From Acidovorax_G lacteus (lineage in GTDB: Bacteria > Pseudomonadota > Gammaproteobacteria > Burkholderiales > Burkholderiaceae_C): a DNA stretch of 64,000 nt. Each line of letters begins with the position of its first letter. The stretch's first letter is position 1. Under the pieces are notes generated by a model that saw only the letters and a list, made by a program, of their open reading frames with translations, was not told where the DNA came from and ran no database searches. This document shows positions 43,820-51,572 of the stretch, in pieces. Position numbers and translations under genes: made by a program. Location of the stretch: positions 1-64,000 of the forward strand of contig NZ_BAABEX010000027.1 in assembly GCF_039540375.1 (NCBI RefSeq). Direction: 5' to 3'.

Positions 43820-44761
43820 ATGACGCCTGCCTTTCCTGCGGCTGCGGCCGAAGCACCCGTCTCCACGCTGAGCCCCTTCACCGCCAGCGATGGCGAAAAC
43901 ATTGCCGTGCAGGACTGGCCCCTGCCCCCGGGCGTGCCCCAGCTCGGCCAGGCCCTGCTGGTGCACGGCCTGGGCGAACACGTGGGCCGCTATGCCCATG
44001 TGGCGCAGGCGCTGCACGGCTGCGGCCTGGCCGTGCGCGGCTACGACCAGTACGGCCACGGCGAATCGGCCGGCCCGCGCGGCGGGCTGAGCAGCGACAC
44101 CCGCCTGCTCGACGACCTGGCCGACATCGTGGACGCCACCCGCGCCCGCATGGCCCCGGGCCAGCCCCTGCTACTGGTGGGCCACAGCATGGGCGGGCTG
44201 GTGGCCGCGCGCTTCGTGTCGCTGGGCCTGCGCCCGGTCGATGGGCTGGTGCTGTCGTCGCCCGCCTTCGACGCCGGGCTGTCGGCCGTGCAGAAGCTGC
44301 TGGTCTCCACCCTGCCGCGGCTGCTGCCCGACTTGCGCGTGGGCAACGGGCTCAACGCCGACTACCTTTCGCACGACGCCGCCGTGGCGCGCGCCTACCT
44401 GGCCGACCCCCTGTGCCACGACCGCATCAGCGGACGGCTGGCCCGCTTCATTGCCGAAGCGGGCCCTGCGACCGTGGCCTGTGCGCCGCAATGGACTGTG
44501 CCCACGCTGCTGCTGTGGGCCGGGCAGGACCGGCTGGTGAACCCTGCTGGCAGCGCACAGTTTGCGGCCAGCGTGCCACCGGCGGTGGTGCAGTCGCATT
44601 GCTTTGAAAGCCTGTACCACGAGCTGTTCAACGAGGCCGACGCTCGGCCCGTGTTCATGCGCCTGCAGGCCTGGGTGCGCGCCTGGCTCGACACGCAGCC
44701 CGCTGCGCGCGCGGCCAGCCGCCCTGCGCGCAGCGCCCGCCGCACCGGCACCACGGGCTGA
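43820..44761 (+). CDS. Alpha/beta hydrolase, monoacylglycerol lipase-like
   Basis: A 313-residue serine hydrolase. The nucleophile elbow is GHSMGG within LLLVGHSMGGLVAARFV; HGLGEHVGRY is the oxyanion region typical of YtpA/PldB-type lysophospholipases and monoglyceride lipases. The acidic residue lies in LLWAGQDRLVNPAGS, and the His in SLYHELFNEAD. It follows the M20 peptidase gene closely and is convergent with the MFS gene. The C-terminal 20 residues are Arg/Ala-rich and not conserved. Confidence 0.9.
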   Translation: MTPAFPAAAAEAPVSTLSPFTASDGENIAVQDWPLPPGVPQLGQALLVHGLGEHVGRYAHVAQALHGCGLAVRGYDQYGHGESAGPRGGLSSDTRLLDDLADIVDATRARMAPGQPLLLVGHSMGGLVAARFVSLGLRPVDGLVLSSPAFDAGLSAVQKLLVSTLPRLLPDLRVGNGLNADYLSHDAAVARAYLADPLCHDRISGRLARFIAEAGPATVACAPQWTVPTLLLWAGQDRLVNPAGSAQFAASVPPAVVQSHCFESLYHELFNEADARPVFMRLQAWVRAWLDTQPAARAASRPARSARRTGTTG

Positions 44762-44766
44762 CCGCG

Positions 44767-45972
44767 TCAGGCCCCCCGTGTGGCCCGGGCGCGCTGCGCG
44801 CCCAGCCACAGCAGCGCTGCGCCCGTGAGCGCGACCGGCAATAGCGAGCCCAGGTTGAGCAAGGCCCAGCCCTGCGTGGTGACCAGCGCGCCCGACGCAA
44901 ACGAGGTGGCCGCCATGGTCGCAAACACGCCGAAATTGATGGCCGCCTGCGCGCGGTCTTTCTCTTCAGGCCGGTAGGCCTGCATCGCCAGCGCCGTGCT
45001 GCCCGTGAACAGGAAGTTCCAGCCCACGCCCAGCAGCAGCAGGGCCAGCGTGAAGTGGTGCAGCTCCACCCCCGACAGCGCCACGGCCACGCAGCCCAGG
45101 TTGAGCACCACGCCCGCGCCCATCACGCGCAGCACCCCGAAGCGCTGGATCAGGTGCCCCGTGACAAAGCCCGGCGCAAACATGCCGATCACGTGCCATT
45201 CGAGCACCAGCGCCGCGTCGGCAAAGTCGTAGCCGCACACCTGCATGGCCAGCGGCGTGGCGGCCATCAGCAGGTTCATCACGCCATAGCCCAGGGCCGC
45301 GCCAATGGCCGCCACCACAAAGGCGGGCTCGCGCAGCAGTTGCGCCACGCTGCGGCCCGGGCCTGCAGGCGGCGGGGGGGCGGCCGTGGCGCTGGCGGTG
45401 GGGGCCGCGCTGGCCGGGGCGTCAAACCGGATGGCGCGCATGCACAGCCAGGCCAGCAGGGCCACACCCATCAGCGCCAGGTAGGTGCTGGCGAAGGGCA
45501 CGCTGCTCCAGCCGCGCGAATGGTTGGCCAGGTTGGGGCCGGCAATCGCGCCAATCAGCCCGCCCGCCAGCACCAGCGACATGGCTTTCTCGCGGGCGGC
45601 GGGCGCGGCCAGCTCGGCCCCGGCAAAGCGGTAGAGCTGCCCGTTGGCGCTGTAGTAGCCCGCCACCAGCGTGGCCAGGCACAGCAGCCAGAACTGCCGC
45701 GTGGTGACCGCCACCGCGCACAGCAGGGCCGACAGCATGGCCACGCCCAGCCCGATCTGGAACGACACGCTGCGCCCCCAGCGGGCCTGGCTGCGCGCCA
45801 CCAGCGGAGTGGACAGCGCGCCGCCCACCACATAGCCCATCACCGGCAGCGTGGACAGGTAGCCGTAGGGCGCCAGCTGCAGGCCCACCAGCCCGTTGAT
45901 GGCGATGAACACCACGTTGTTGGTGAGAAATAGGCCCTGGCACAGGGTCAGCAGCCACAGGTTGTGGTTCAT
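44767..45972 (-). CDS. MFS transporter
   Basis: A 401-residue major facilitator with twelve predicted helices in two blocks, separated by a cytoplasmic loop of Pro/Ala (ASAAPTASATAAPPPPAGP). It opens MNHNLWLLTLCQGLFLTNNV and contains the loop 2-3 motif LVARSQARWGRS. It resembles YfcJ/sugar-efflux-like or uncharacterised MFS permeases; the substrate is not deducible. Neighbours give no hint. Confidence 0.85.
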   Translation of the reverse strand: MNHNLWLLTLCQGLFLTNNVVFIAINGLVGLQLAPYGYLSTLPVMGYVVGGALSTPLVARSQARWGRSVSFQIGLGVAMLSALLCAVAVTTRQFWLLCLATLVAGYYSANGQLYRFAGAELAAPAAREKAMSLVLAGGLIGAIAGPNLANHSRGWSSVPFASTYLALMGVALLAWLCMRAIRFDAPASAAPTASATAAPPPPAGPGRSVAQLLREPAFVVAAIGAALGYGVMNLLMAATPLAMQVCGYDFADAALVLEWHVIGMFAPGFVTGHLIQRFGVLRVMGAGVVLNLGCVAVALSGVELHHFTLALLLLGVGWNFLFTGSTALAMQAYRPEEKDRAQAAINFGVFATMAATSFASGALVTTQGWALLNLGSLLPVALTGAALLWLGAQRARATRGA

Positions 45973-46212
45973 GGGGGGCTCGGTCAGGCATCAGGGCCAG
46001 CCGCCAGGGCTGGTCAGGGCTGGCGGCGCTGCGGGGCGGGCTTAGCCAGCGCCATTGTGCGCCCGCGGCCGGGGCCGCCCCCTGGCGGGGGGGCGGTGTG
46101 CTGCGCGGGCGATCCGCACATTTCCCGCAGCGATGGTGTGTGGCATCTGCCGGTGCCGGATGGCGCCGCCTGCCGTTGCCAGGCGGTGCTGCGCGGTGTG
46201 GCGTGGCCCCGT

Positions 46213-46266
46213 TTGCTATGCTTTTTGATGTGCTGGCCCAGCGCTGGCAAGCACAAGCGGGCGATC
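46213..46266 (+). repeat. Palindromic interspersed element, copy 5 (degenerate)
   Basis: TTGCTATGCTTTTTGATGTGCT, shown here only as positions 46213-46234, matches the left part of the element. The right arm AAGCACAAGCGGGCGAT is intact, but the left hairpin arm has decayed. It lies in the MFS-YbjQ spacer. Confidence 0.6.
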
Positions 46267-46307
46267 AGGGCCTGGTCGGTGCCAGCCCTCAAGGCCCGTG
46301 CAGAGCC

Positions 46308-46628
46308 TCACTCCAGCACCACGGCGGTGCCGCTGGCCGACACCATCAGCATGCCGTTGCCCTGGCCGAGCACCTCGTAGTCGAGGTCAATGCCCACCAC
46401 CGCATTCGCGCCCATCTGGGCGGCCCGTTCCTGCAGCTCTGCCAGCGCGATGTCGCGGGCGCGTTGCAGCTCGCGCTCATACGTGGCCGACCGGCCGCCC
46501 ACGATGTCGCGAATGCCTGCGAACAAATCCTTGAACACATTGGCGCCCAGAATCGCCTCTCCGGTCACGATGCCGCGGTATTGGGTGATCTTGCGTCCTT
46601 CGACGGTGGGGGTGGTGGTGACGAGCAT
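46308..46628 (-). CDS. YbjQ/UPF0145 family protein
   Basis: A 106-residue protein of the YbjQ family, which forms a pentameric beta-alpha fold. TTTPTVEGRKITQYRGIVTG, then ANVFKDLFAGIRDIVGGRS and GANAVVGIDLDYE are diagnostic. Members are labelled heavy-metal-binding from structural resemblance only; the role is unknown. AGGAG precedes the ATG at 46628. It appears monocistronic. Confidence 0.93.
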   Translation of the reverse strand: MLVTTTPTVEGRKITQYRGIVTGEAILGANVFKDLFAGIRDIVGGRSATYERELQRARDIALAELQERAAQMGANAVVGIDLDYEVLGQGNGMLMVSASGTAVVLE

Positions 46629-46948
46629 GGCGGGACTCCTGAGGGTGTGACGAGTTGCTCATTAGAAATCGGTCTCGTGTTCCATAGTGGTGTCGGGGTC
46701 GGGTTGTGCCTCTTTTGCCTCCCCGCCGCCCGAATTGGCCGGTCTGTGGTGACCAGGCGCTGCGGGGTACTACGGCAGGTGTCCTCCATTGCGCGTTGGG
46801 GCAGGGGCCGTTGGCCAGCAGCCTTGATGGTGCGCGCCCCCGCAGGGCAGGGTGGGCGTCACAGCACAAGGGCTACACTGGCATCGGCGCCTAGGTTTGC
46901 TGGTCGCTTGCACGTTGTTCCATCCGTCACTTGCCCTAGACATCTGAC
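46629..46948. other. Intergenic region upstream of the IPTL-CTERM-like gene
   Basis: These 320 bp hold the ribosome binding site of ybjQ-like 46308 (minus strand). A TACACT at about 46873-46878 could be the -10 of the plus-strand gene, without a good -35. I see no gene or strong hairpin. Confidence 0.5.
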
Positions 46949-47395
46949 ATGCACTTTCTCAAAGCCATCGCAGCAGGCGCCCTTGTTGCGGCCGGAGCCC
47001 ATGTGCACGCGGCCGATTTGGGGGCCTTCACGGCGTCGTGCGGGCCTACGGGCACCAACCTCACCCAGAACCTGACGGGGGTCATTGGCGACACCTTCAC
47101 CGTGCAGTCCCTGGTGGCGGGCGGAGGGGGGTGCTTCGTCAACACCACGACAGCGGGCGTGGTGACGTTCCCGGCGCCTTCCTCCATCAACATCGGCTCC
47201 ACGAAGACCTTCACCCTGGCAGCGATCGGTACCACCGCGCTGACCGTCGCACAAACCGGGTTCGGCACGACGTTCAACATCACGGTAGTGCAACCTGCGG
47301 CGCAGCCCGTGCCGACGCTGTCGCATCTCGGCTTGGTGCTGACGGGAGTGGCTCTGAGTGCCGCGGCGGTCGCAGGCTTGCGGCGCAAGCGCTGA
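46949..47395 (+). CDS. Secreted protein with IPTL-CTERM-like sorting tail
   Basis: A 148-residue exported protein. A signal peptide (MHFLKAIAAGALVAAGAHVHA) ends near residue 22. The middle is Thr/Gly-rich with two cysteines that may pair (about residues 31 and 62). The last 30 residues are VPTLSHLGLVLTGVALSAAA followed by a basic end, RRKR. This fits the tripartite IPTL-CTERM design (Pro-Thr-Leu motif, membrane helix, Arg cluster), which is recognised by a dedicated sorting protease in Burkholderiales. The usual motif is IPTLSEWG, so this is a variant. No protease gene lies in the window. Confidence 0.75.
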   Translation: MHFLKAIAAGALVAAGAHVHAADLGAFTASCGPTGTNLTQNLTGVIGDTFTVQSLVAGGGGCFVNTTTAGVVTFPAPSSINIGSTKTFTLAAIGTTALTVAQTGFGTTFNITVVQPAAQPVPTLSHLGLVLTGVALSAAAVAGLRRKR

Positions 47396-47566
47396 CGGGA
47401 CCGGCACGCCATTGCGCACGGCGCAAGGCCCCTCGCGGTTGGGCCATATCCCGCTTGCTTCCCCACCGCCACCCCTCTGGTGCCGCCGCTGCGCTTGGCC
47501 GATACTGGAATCTGCGGCCGCCTATGCGGCCTGCCCCACATGAACCACTGCCGGGAGGAGTCCGCC

Positions 47567-48160
47567 ATGCCACCGATCACCCCTGAATGCCTGCCGCGCC
47601 GCCGCGGCCCTGCTGCGGCGGCTGCGGCTGTGGCCACGCTGTGCCTAGCCAGCGTGGCGCTGCCTGCCATCGCGCAGACCAAGCTGCAGCCGGGGCTGTG
47701 GGAGATGGCGTCGCAGTTCAAGACGCAAAGCGGCCAGATGGAGGCGGCCATGGCCGAGATGCAGAAGAGCCTGGCCGCGATGCCGCCCGAGCAGCGCCGC
47801 CAGATGGAGCAGATGCTGGCCCAGCAGGGCGTGGTGATGGGCCAGGGCGGCGGCGGCACTCAGACGGTGCGCATTTGCCTGAGCGAGCGCGACGCCGCGC
47901 TCGACCAGGTGCCGCAGCGCGAAGGCTGTACGCAGAACCTTACGCGTACGGGGCCGAGCAGCCTGCGCATGTCGTTCCAGTGCCAGAAACCCGAGCCCAT
48001 GAGCGGCGAGGGCACGATCACCATGGACGGCCCCAAGGCCTACACCGGCAGCTACCGCATGAAGAGCACGGTGCAGGGCAAGGCCGAGACGATGGAGATG
48101 ACGCAAAAAGCCCGCTGGGTGTCGGCCGACTGCGGCACGCTCAAGCCCATCCAGCGCTGA
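47567..48160 (+). CDS. DUF3617 periplasmic protein
   Basis: A 197-residue exported protein with a signal peptide ending near AIAQ (residue about 37). The mature start KLQPGLWEMASQFKTQSGQM is the hallmark of DUF3617. A Met/Gln-rich helix follows (EMQKSLAAMPPEQRRQMEQM), then cysteines at CLSERDA, REGCTQNL, FQCQKPE and ADCGTL. Function unknown. GGGAGGAG precedes the ATG at 47567. The preceding gene ends 171 bp upstream. Confidence 0.85.
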   Translation: MPPITPECLPRRRGPAAAAAAVATLCLASVALPAIAQTKLQPGLWEMASQFKTQSGQMEAAMAEMQKSLAAMPPEQRRQMEQMLAQQGVVMGQGGGGTQTVRICLSERDAALDQVPQREGCTQNLTRTGPSSLRMSFQCQKPEPMSGEGTITMDGPKAYTGSYRMKSTVQGKAETMEMTQKARWVSADCGTLKPIQR

Positions 48161-48179
48161 GCGCCGGGCGCGTGGCCGC

Positions 48180-49340
48180 TCAGGCCGGGGGCGGTGCCGC
48201 CGTCGTGGCCGATTCCGCCGCCGAGCCCGGGCAGAGCACGACGCGGTTGCGGCCCGCGGCCTTGGCGGCGTAGAGGGCGCGGTCGGCGCGCTCCAGGGTG
48301 CGCTCTGCGGCCTCGCCCGGCGTGTGCACGGCAGCGCCGATAGACACGGTGAACGCCACCCCGTCGCCCGCATCGCGCGGCGCAGCCTGGGCCACCGCGG
48401 TGCGCACGCGCTCCAGCAGTTGCTGCGCTTCGCCCAGCGGTGTGTCGCACAGCAGCAGCACGAATTCCTCACCGCCCCAACGCGCCAGCACATCGCTCTG
48501 GCGCACGCTGGCGCTCACCACGTCGGCAAAGGTCTGCAAGGCCTTGTCGCCCGCGGCGTGGCCGTGCTGGTCGTTGATGGCCTTGAAGTGGTCGATGTCG
48601 AGCTGCGCCAGCACGATGCTGCGGGGCGGGCGGGCGGTGCGGCCGAGCTCGCGCTCCAGCAGCTCCAGCATGTGGCGGCGGTTGAACAGGCCGGTGAGCG
48701 CATCGCGCGTGGCCAGCCGCAGGATCTGCTCCAGCGCCAGCGTCAGTTCGTGCTTTTGCCGCCGCAGGTGCTGGCGCGTGGCCTGCACGCGGGTCGTAAG
48801 AAAGGTGCCGCTGAGCAGCACCACCACGATCATCGCGGCGTGGGCGATCTCCAGCGCGGGTTCATGTCCGGCCTCGTGGCGCCAGGCCACCACGCCCAGC
48901 GCCGTGCCAAAGGCCACCAGGCCATACACGAGCACCCCCAGCATTTGCCGGGTGGAAAGGCCGAAGATGCCAAACATGAGGATCACCGCCAGGATGGGCA
49001 GCGTGACGCCGCGCGCGGGCCCGGCAATGGTGTAGGCCACGGCGTTGCAGGCCATGGCGTACACAATTTGCGGCAGCGTGAGCGAAGGGTCGGCACAGCG
49101 CTGCGACCAGCCACTGCGGATGGCGACATACACCACCACGAGCCCCGTGCTGCACAGCACCGACCACACCAGCACCGGGGTGCGTGCCGTGAGCCCCGCC
49201 CAGGCCACACCGTTCATCACCAGCATGCAGGCCACCATGAGCAGCGCGGCCAGCCCCGCCATCGACAGGCGCAGGCGCTGCGCGGGGTCGGTGGTCAGAA
49301 CCCAGTCGGTCCATTGCTGCCAGGCGCGGCGTGCGTCCAC
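48180..49340 (-). CDS. Membrane-bound diguanylate cyclase (6TM-GGDEF)
   Basis: A 386-residue cyclase. The first 190 residues contain about six membrane helices (LRLSMAGLAALLMVACMLVM, then others). A short coiled coil (HLRRQKHELTLALEQ) leads into the GGDEF domain. The active site is GGEEF in LARWGGEEFVLLL, with the inhibitory RQSD five residues before it. I place the start at a GTG at 49340 because AGGAG lies nine bases upstream; a longer ATG frame to 49502 adds 54 residues of no family character. It is convergent with DUF3617. Confidence 0.88.
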   Translation of the reverse strand: MDARRAWQQWTDWVLTTDPAQRLRLSMAGLAALLMVACMLVMNGVAWAGLTARTPVLVWSVLCSTGLVVVYVAIRSGWSQRCADPSLTLPQIVYAMACNAVAYTIAGPARGVTLPILAVILMFGIFGLSTRQMLGVLVYGLVAFGTALGVVAWRHEAGHEPALEIAHAAMIVVVLLSGTFLTTRVQATRQHLRRQKHELTLALEQILRLATRDALTGLFNRRHMLELLERELGRTARPPRSIVLAQLDIDHFKAINDQHGHAAGDKALQTFADVVSASVRQSDVLARWGGEEFVLLLCDTPLGEAQQLLERVRTAVAQAAPRDAGDGVAFTVSIGAAVHTPGEAAERTLERADRALYAAKAAGRNRVVLCPGSAAESATTAAPPPA

Positions 49341-49565
49341 GGCGGGTGTCTCCTGCGTTGGGGCCAGACGCGAAGGCCGCCGGCCCGTGCTTGTGCGGGG
49401 GTGTGCAGTCCATTCTACGGAGCACCGCGCCCCTGTGCACGCTGGGGATGTGCCGCGCCGGTGGCCGTGCAGCAGCGCGCGCTGCTCGGGGCTGCGCTGC
49501 ACAGACCGCCAGGGCTTGATGGACGGTAAGCGGGCCGCCCGCCCGCGCGCTGGCGCAGGGGCGTG

Positions 49566-50345
49566 TCAGGCCAGGGTGATGGCGGCCAGCGCCGCCAGCG
49601 GGGCGGTTTCGGCGCGCAGCACGCGCGGGCCCAGCGTCACGGGCACAAAGCCGGCGGCGCGGGCGCAGGCTTCTTCGGCCGGGCTCAGGCCGCCTTCGGG
49701 GCCCGAAAGAAACACCACCGGCGCTTGCGCGGGCGCGGCCTGCAGCGCCTGGGCCAGGGGCACTGTGCCGTCGCCCAGCGACAGCAGCAGGCGCAGCGGG
49801 GCGGCGCCAGGGGTGCCGGTGTCGGTCGGCGTGGCGGTGGGGGCTGGGCCGTGCGCCTGCACCCATGCGGCCAGCTCTTGCGCGGCGGGCACGGGGGGCA
49901 CGCGGTTGCGGCCGCACTGCTCGCAGGCGGCCACGGCCACGGCCTGCCAGTGCGCGCGCTTTTTGTCGGCGCGCTCGCCCTTGAGGCGCAGCACGCTGCG
50001 CTCGGCCAGCAGCGGGGTGATGCTGGCCGCGCCGAGTTCGGTGGCCTTTTCCACCAGCCAGTCCATGCGGTCGCCCGCAGTGATGCCGGCCAGCAGGTGC
50101 ACGGTGCGCGGGGCTTCGCGGTCGGCGGGGGTGTGCGCGCCTACGCGCACGCGCACGTCGCTGCGGCCCATGCGCAGGATGGTGGCCTCAAACTCGCCCG
50201 CGGGGCCACCGGCGGCGTCGCTGCCGAACAGGGTCACGGTCTCGCCCGGCTGCATGCGCAGCACCTGCACGTGGCGGGCGGCGCCATCGGGCAGGTCCAG
50301 CTCCAGCCCGGGGGCCAGCAGCACGGGACAGTGAAATCGGGGCAT
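49566..50345 (-). CDS. rsmE: 16S rRNA (uracil-1498-N3)-methyltransferase
   Basis: A 259-residue SPOUT-class enzyme methylating U1498 of 16S rRNA. PRFHCP at the N-terminus starts the PUA-like RNA-binding domain. The SPOUT knot has GERADKKRAHWQAVAVAACEQ, VVFLSGPEGGLSPAE and LGPRVLRAETAPLAAL. It follows amgK in the same direction. The 64-bp spacer between them consists almost wholly of a palindromic repeat, which adjoins the rsmE ATG and leaves no normal Shine-Dalgarno sequence. Confidence 0.93.
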   Translation of the reverse strand: MPRFHCPVLLAPGLELDLPDGAARHVQVLRMQPGETVTLFGSDAAGGPAGEFEATILRMGRSDVRVRVGAHTPADREAPRTVHLLAGITAGDRMDWLVEKATELGAASITPLLAERSVLRLKGERADKKRAHWQAVAVAACEQCGRNRVPPVPAAQELAAWVQAHGPAPTATPTDTGTPGAAPLRLLLSLGDGTVPLAQALQAAPAQAPVVFLSGPEGGLSPAEEACARAAGFVPVTLGPRVLRAETAPLAALAAITLA

Positions 50346-50403
50346 TGCTATGTTTTTGGTAGCTGTTTGTGCTTGTTAAATAAGCACGAACGGGCAATTT
50401 GGC
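50344..50403 (+). repeat. Palindromic interspersed element, copy 6 (amgK-rsmE spacer)
   Basis: ATTGCTATGTTTTTGGTAGC, then arms GTTTGTGCTT and AAGCACGAAC around a short loop, and GGGCAATTTGG at the edge. It occupies nearly all the space between the amgK stop (50410) and the rsmE start (50345). Confidence 0.9.
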
Positions 50404-50409
50404 TTGGAG

Positions 50410-51519
50410 TCACATGCGGCCGTAGGCCCAGCCGCCGGCCTCTTGCGTGCCTTCGATCTGGTGCAGCAGGCGCAAGAGCGGCGCGAGTTCGCGGTAGCGC
50501 GCGGCGGTGGCCCGCAGGTAGGCGATGAAGCGCGGCGCATCGGCCAGGTAGCGGGGCTTGCCGTCGCGCAGCGTCAGGCGCGCAAAGATGCCCGCCACCT
50601 TCAGGTGGCGCTGCAGGCCCATCCATTCGACCGCGCGGTAGAACTCGCCAAAGTCTTCGCCCCAGCCGCTGGCGCTTTTCGCGCCCAGCAGGCCCAGGCG
50701 GCGGGCTTTTTCCCAGTAGCGCACGGTGACGTCGATGACGAATTCCTCGTCCCAGCTGATGAAGGCGTCGCGCAGCAGGCTGGCAATGTCGTAGGTGATG
50801 GGGCCGTACACGGCGTCCTGGAAGTCCAGTACCCCGAGGGCTGCGCCCTCGGGCGGCACCATCAGGTTGCGGGTCATGAAGTCGCGGTGCACGTACACGC
50901 TGGGGGCCGACAGGTTCTGCGCCACGATGGCGTCAAAACTGCGCGCCAGCACCGCCTGCTGCGCGTCGTCGAGCACGATGCCGCGGTGGCGGCCCACGTA
51001 CCACTCGGGGAACAGGCCCAGCTCGCGGCGCAGCAGCGCGTCGTTGTACGGGGGTAGCATGTCGGGGCGCGAGGCCTGCTGCCACAGCAGCAGGGCATCG
51101 ACGGCTTGCAGATACCAGGCGTGCGCGGCTTCAGGCCGGGCGGGGTCGAGCCGTTCGATCACGGTCTCACGCCCCAGGTCGGACAGCAGCATGAAGCCCA
51201 GCGGCTCGTCCCAGGCCAGGATCTCGGGCACGCGCAGGCCGGCCGCGGCCATCAGGCCTTGCACATGCACGAAGGGGCGGCAGTTTTCCTTGTCGGGCGG
51301 CGCGTCCATCACCACGCGGCTGCGGCCCTGCGCGTCGTCGATGCGCAGGTAGCGGCGAAAGCTCGCATCGGCCGATGCCGGGCGCAGCGTGGCGGGCAGC
51401 AGCCCATGCTGCGCGGCCAGCGGGGCGAGCCACGCGTCAAAGTGTGCGGCGCGGGCTGGGTCGGCCCAGGCAACGGCTGCGGTGGCGGGCGATTCGGTGG
51501 GGGGGCTGAAGGCGCTCAT
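50410..51519 (-). CDS. amgK: Sugar kinase AmgK-like (MurNAc/GlcNAc anomeric kinase), APH fold
   Basis: A 369-residue aminoglycoside-phosphotransferase-fold protein. Brenner's motif is YVHRDFMTRNLM and the metal-binding DFQDA motif is LGVLDFQDAVYGPITYD. In Pseudomonas, AmgK phosphorylates N-acetylmuramate and N-acetylglucosamine in cell-wall recycling and its gene is divergent from lptD, as here. That context supports the assignment. MurU, the partner nucleotidyltransferase usually encoded next, is absent here; rsmE follows instead. The start at 51519 leaves a 53-bp divergent spacer to lptD. Confidence 0.82.
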   Translation of the reverse strand: MSAFSPPTESPATAAVAWADPARAAHFDAWLAPLAAQHGLLPATLRPASADASFRRYLRIDDAQGRSRVVMDAPPDKENCRPFVHVQGLMAAAGLRVPEILAWDEPLGFMLLSDLGRETVIERLDPARPEAAHAWYLQAVDALLLWQQASRPDMLPPYNDALLRRELGLFPEWYVGRHRGIVLDDAQQAVLARSFDAIVAQNLSAPSVYVHRDFMTRNLMVPPEGAALGVLDFQDAVYGPITYDIASLLRDAFISWDEEFVIDVTVRYWEKARRLGLLGAKSASGWGEDFGEFYRAVEWMGLQRHLKVAGIFARLTLRDGKPRYLADAPRFIAYLRATAARYRELAPLLRLLHQIEGTQEAGGWAYGRM

Positions 51520-51572
51520 GGATAATCGGATTCTACAAACGCGCCCCCCTCGGGGCCCCTGTTCCAACGCCC

